Shown here piece after piece: positions 61,786 to 64,000 of a DNA stretch of 64,000 nucleotides. Under the pieces are notes generated by a model. It was given only the letters and a program-made list of their open reading frames with translations, did not search any database and was not told where the DNA came from. The DNA is from Streptomyces sp. WAC08241 (GTDB lineage: Bacteria > Actinomycetota > Actinomycetes > Streptomycetales > Streptomycetaceae), in contig CP042279.1 in assembly GCA_007858575.1 (NCBI GenBank), positions 1,922,001-1,986,000 of the forward strand, given 5' to 3'. The position numbers were made by a program, and so were the translations under genes. Each line of letters begins with the position of its first letter. The stretch's first letter is position 1.

Positions 61786-62370
61786 ATGCACCTCGACCCC
61801 TTGGCGATCCTCACCGCCTTCGGGCTGATCTTCCTCGCCGAGCTTCCCGACAAGACGATGTTCGCGTCCCTCGCCATGGGCACGCGCATGCGTCCGCTGT
61901 ACGTGTGGATCGGCACCTCCACCGCCTTCCTGGCCCACGTCGCCATCGCGGTGGGCGCCGGCAGCCTGCTCGGGCTGCTCCCGGGCTGGATCGTCAAGCT
62001 CGTCTCGGCGCTCCTGTTCGGCTTCGGCGCCTTCGTGCTGCTGCGCGGCGGGGACGACGACGAGAACGACGACACGGGCGGCCGGACGGTCACCGGCTTC
62101 TGGCCGGTGTTCTCGACCGCCTTCACGGCCGTGTTCATCAGCGAGTGGGGCGACCTGACCCAGATCACCACCGCCAACCTGGCCGCCACCAACGGCACCT
62201 GGTCGACGGCGATCGGCGCGTTCGCCGCCCTGACGAGCGTCTCCGCCCTCGCCCTGGTCGCGGGCCGCTTCATCGCGAAGCGCGTCCCCCTCAAGACCGT
62301 CCAGCGCGTCGGCGGCGTGTGCATGGCGGGCCTCGCGATCTGGTCGCTCGTCGAGGTCTTCACCGGCTGA
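61786..62370 (+). CDS. TMEM165/GDT1 family manganese (or calcium) exporter
   Basis: An intact 194-residue membrane protein with six helices in two repeats. The family motif occurs twice: LAELPDKTMFASL near residues 18-30 and ISEWGDLTQITTANLA near residues 117-132 (E-x-G/P-D-K/L-T/Q). A charged loop (GGDDDENDDTGG) separates the halves. Bacterial members such as MneA/Mnx export Mn2+. The manganese riboswitch upstream supports this substrate. It is one of the few genes here with no frame break. Confidence 0.9.
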   Translation: MHLDPLAILTAFGLIFLAELPDKTMFASLAMGTRMRPLYVWIGTSTAFLAHVAIAVGAGSLLGLLPGWIVKLVSALLFGFGAFVLLRGGDDDENDDTGGRTVTGFWPVFSTAFTAVFISEWGDLTQITTANLAATNGTWSTAIGAFAALTSVSALALVAGRFIAKRVPLKTVQRVGGVCMAGLAIWSLVEVFTG

Positions 62371-62396
62371 CGCCCTCCCCGTCATTCCCTCGCCCC

Positions 62397-62431
62397 ACTG
62401 CCCCGCCGTCCTCCGCAGGACGGCGGGCAGT
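62397..62431 (+). terminator. Hairpin with short T run after exporter gene
   Basis: CCCGCCGTCC (62402-62411) and GGACGGCGGG (62418-62427) form a perfect ten-base stem, extended by ACTGC/GCAGT, followed by CCTTT. Confidence 0.7.
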
Positions 62432-62460
62432 CCTTTCCCCGGCTCGTCCGGACCCTTGAT

Positions 62461-62481
62461 GAAGCAGTGAATCACTGCTTC
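62461..62481. promoter_or_regulatory. Perfect 21-bp palindromic TetR operator
   Basis: GAAGCAGTGA-A-TCACTGCTTC is a perfect palindrome ten bases before the TetR start. It is a classic autoregulatory operator and may also cover the promoter of the whole TetR-dehydrogenase operon. Confidence 0.85.
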
Positions 62482-62490
62482 ACTCCTTCC

Positions 62491-63108
62491 ATGCCCTACC
62501 GACGCACCCCCGCCGTCCAGGCCAGGCTCGACGCCCAGCGCGCCTCCGTCGTCGAGGCGGCCCTCGGGCTGCTCGCCGAGCAGGGCTACGCGGGATGCAC
62601 CGTGGCGGCCGTCGCCGCCCGGGCCGGGATCGCCACGGGCAGCGTCTACCGCCACTTCGACGGCAAGTCCGAACTCGCCGTCGAGCTCTTCCGAACCGTG
62701 GTGGGCCGGGAGGTCGCGGCCGTCTCCGAGGCGGCCGGGAACCCCGGACACCGTTCGGCCGCCGAGCGGGTGGTCGCCGTCGTCGAGACCTTCGCCCTGC
62801 GCGCCCTGAAGTCGCCCCGCCTCGCCTACGCGCTGCTCGCCGAGCCCGTCGACCCGGCCGTGGACGCCGAGCGGCTCGTCTTCCGGCGCGCGTTCCGGGA
62901 CGTGTTCGCCGCCCGCGTCGAGGAGGGCGTCCGCTCGGGCGAACTGCCGCCCCAGGACCCCGTCCTGACGGCCTCGGCGCTGGTCGGGGCGGGCGCCGAG
63001 GCGCTCGTCGGCCCGCTGGCGGAGGGATCCGTCGGACCCGGCACCGTACCCGCACTCGTCACCTTCACCCTGCGAGCACTGGGAGTCCCCGATGCCGACC
63101 ACGCATGA
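62491..63108 (+). CDS. TetR family transcriptional regulator
   Basis: An intact 205-residue protein. RASVVEAALGLLAEQGYAG and VAAVAARAGIATGSVYRHFDGK form the helix-turn-helix at residues 15-57. The C-terminal domain is helical and ends LGVPDADHA. I chose ATG 62491; a longer frame from GTG 62467 would start inside the operator. Its last 17 bases overlap the start of the acyl-CoA dehydrogenase gene, so it is the first gene of an autoregulated operon with it. The ligand may be an acyl-CoA. Confidence 0.85.
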   Translation: MPYRRTPAVQARLDAQRASVVEAALGLLAEQGYAGCTVAAVAARAGIATGSVYRHFDGKSELAVELFRTVVGREVAAVSEAAGNPGHRSAAERVVAVVETFALRALKSPRLAYALLAEPVDPAVDAERLVFRRAFRDVFAARVEEGVRSGELPPQDPVLTASALVGAGAEALVGPLAEGSVGPGTVPALVTFTLRALGVPDADHA

Positions 63109-64000
63109 GGTCACCAACCAGGTCCCCCCGCTGACCGGTCACGACGTCTCCGCCGACCCCGCCCTCCTGGAGGCGCTGCGCCGGGAGGGCGCCGGCTGGG
63201 CCGAGGCGGAGGTCCGCGAGCTGGGCGTACGGGCGGGTGGAGCCGAGGCCCAGGAGTGGGGCGGCTCGCCGAGCGCCACTCCCCGTCCTGCACACCCACG
63301 ACCGGTACGGCCACCGGATCGACGAGGTCGAGTTCCACCCGTACTGGCACTCCCTGATGGACGTGGCCGTGCGGCACGGACTGCACGGCGCGCCCTGGGC
63401 CGACGAGCGGCCCGGCGCCCACGTGGCGCGCGCGGCCAAGGTGTTCGTGTGGGGCAGGCCGACGCCGGGCACCTGTGTCCGGTCTCCATGACGTACGCCG
63501 CCGTGCCTGCGCTGCGCGCCCGGCCGGAGCTCGCCGAGGTGTACGAGCCGCTGCTCACCTCCCGGTCGTACGACTTCGGGCTGCGGGTGCCGACGGAGAA
63601 GCGCGGGATCATCGCCGGGATGTCGATGACCGAGAAGCAGGGCGGTTCGGACGTCCGGGCGAACACGACGCGGGCGGTCCCGGCGGGCGAGCCCGGTCTG
63701 TACGCGCTGACCGGCCACAAGTGGTTCACCTCGGCCCCCATGTCCGACGTCTTCCTCACCCTCGCGCAGGCCCCCGGCGGGCTCTCCTGCTTCCTGGTGC
63801 CGCGCGTCCTGCCGGACGGCACCCGCAACGCGATCCGCCTCCAGCGCCTGAAGGACAAGCTGGGCAACCGGTCGAACGCCTCCTCCGAGATCGAGTACGA
63901 GGGCGCCCTCGGCCGGCTGGTCGGCGAGGAGGGGCGCGGGGTGGCGACCATCATCCGGATGGTCAACATGACGCGGCTCGACTGCGCCGTCAGCTCGGCG
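63092..64000 (+). CDS. AidB-like acyl-CoA dehydrogenase (partial at the right edge)
   Basis: The first 300 or so residues are present. HEVTNQVPPLTGHDVSADPAL, then WHSLMDVAVRHGLHGAPWA, CPVSMTYAAVPALRA, GIIAGMSMTEKQGGSDVRAN and ALTGHKWFTSAPMSDVFLTL match the AidB branch of acyl-CoA dehydrogenases, flavoproteins linked to the response to DNA alkylation or to isovaleryl-CoA-like substrates. Frame breaks lie near 63240 and 63456. ATG 63092 follows GGGAG and overlaps the TetR gene. The catalytic C-terminal part lies outside the window. Confidence 0.85.
   Translation, partial: MPTTHEVTNQVPPLTGHDVSADPALLEALRREGAGWAEAEVRELGVRAGGAEAQEWGGSPSATPRPAHPRPVRPPDRRGRVPPVLALPDGRGRAARTARRALGRRAARRPRGARGQGVRVGQADAGHLCPVSMTYAAVPALRARPELAEVYEPLLTSRSYDFGLRVPTEKRGIIAGMSMTEKQGGSDVRANTTRAVPAGEPGLYALTGHKWFTSAPMSDVFLTLAQAPGGLSCFLVPRVLPDGTRNAIRLQRLKDKLGNRSNASSEIEYEGALGRLVGEEGRGVATIIRMVNMTRLDCAVSSA

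Overview
The window is chromosomal DNA of a Streptomyces-like actinomycete. GC is very high, third codon positions are almost all G or C, GTG starts are common, and many proteins belong to families typical of streptomycetes (DUF4132, DUF5709, DUF6480, DUF6197, DUF6629, RsbW-like ATPases, SpoIIE phosphatases). No tRNA, rRNA, IS element or CRISPR array was recognised.

Sequence quality decides how to read it. Most genes are broken by single missing bases in G or C runs, yet the pieces in the three frames join into full-length conserved proteins, and gene lengths return to whole codons when the lost bases are counted. I therefore annotate whole genes across frame breaks and treat most breaks as sequencing errors. 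Three premature stops each look like a Trp codon changed to TAG or TGA. Two places, near 26492 and 34807, are different: parts of two unrelated genes are fused with both ends missing, so several hundred bases seem deleted or misjoined.

Layout. 1-4382: a coupled DUF4132 operon running off the left edge. 4855-10450: small genes of stress and housekeeping type (SDR, bacterial eRF1-like protein, DUF5709, DUF6480, nucleotidyltransferase, EF-hand protein). 10608-13251: a two-gene operon of a JmjC/cupin oxygenase carrying seven 23-residue repeats at its N terminus and a sucrase/ferredoxin-like protein. 13409-16171: MHS transporter, DJ-1/PfpI protein, DUF3040. 16480-18652: a SigB/SigF-type sigma factor flanked by two RsbW-like ATPases. 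18775-20347: epimerase and hemerythrin. 20437-25611: a redox operon (Baeyer-Villiger-type flavoprotein, AurF-like diiron oxygenase, 4Fe-4S ferredoxin reductase) with a divergent TetR regulator. 25761-27421: GlxA-type regulator fused to a GAPDH fragment. 27738-34806: serine hydrolase, GNAT, subtilase, hydrolases, F420-type reductase, periplasmic-binding-fold protein, truncated EamA permease. 34816-38486: LysR, then aldolase and SIS isomerase with a divergent DeoR repressor. 38655-42838: secreted phospholipase C, DUF6197, and a LysM transglycosylase behind a c-di-AMP riboswitch. 42889-55039: hydrolases, PAS/GAF/SpoIIE phosphatase, L31B, cyclophilin, Nudix, YihY, HxlR/thioesterase pair, nucleosidase, PAF-acetylhydrolase-like protein. 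55424-58196: a leader peptide and two flavin monooxygenases of organosulfur type. 58198-61487: coupled TetR, MFS and SpoIIE phosphatase genes. 61555-62370: manganese riboswitch and TMEM165-family exporter. 62461-64000: TetR with a perfect operator and an AidB-like acyl-CoA dehydrogenase cut by the right edge.

The most interesting items are the oxygenase with built-in histidine-containing repeats next to an iron-sulfur partner, the two riboswitches, the leader peptide, several clear operators, and minisatellite-like tandem repeats recurring in or beside many genes.
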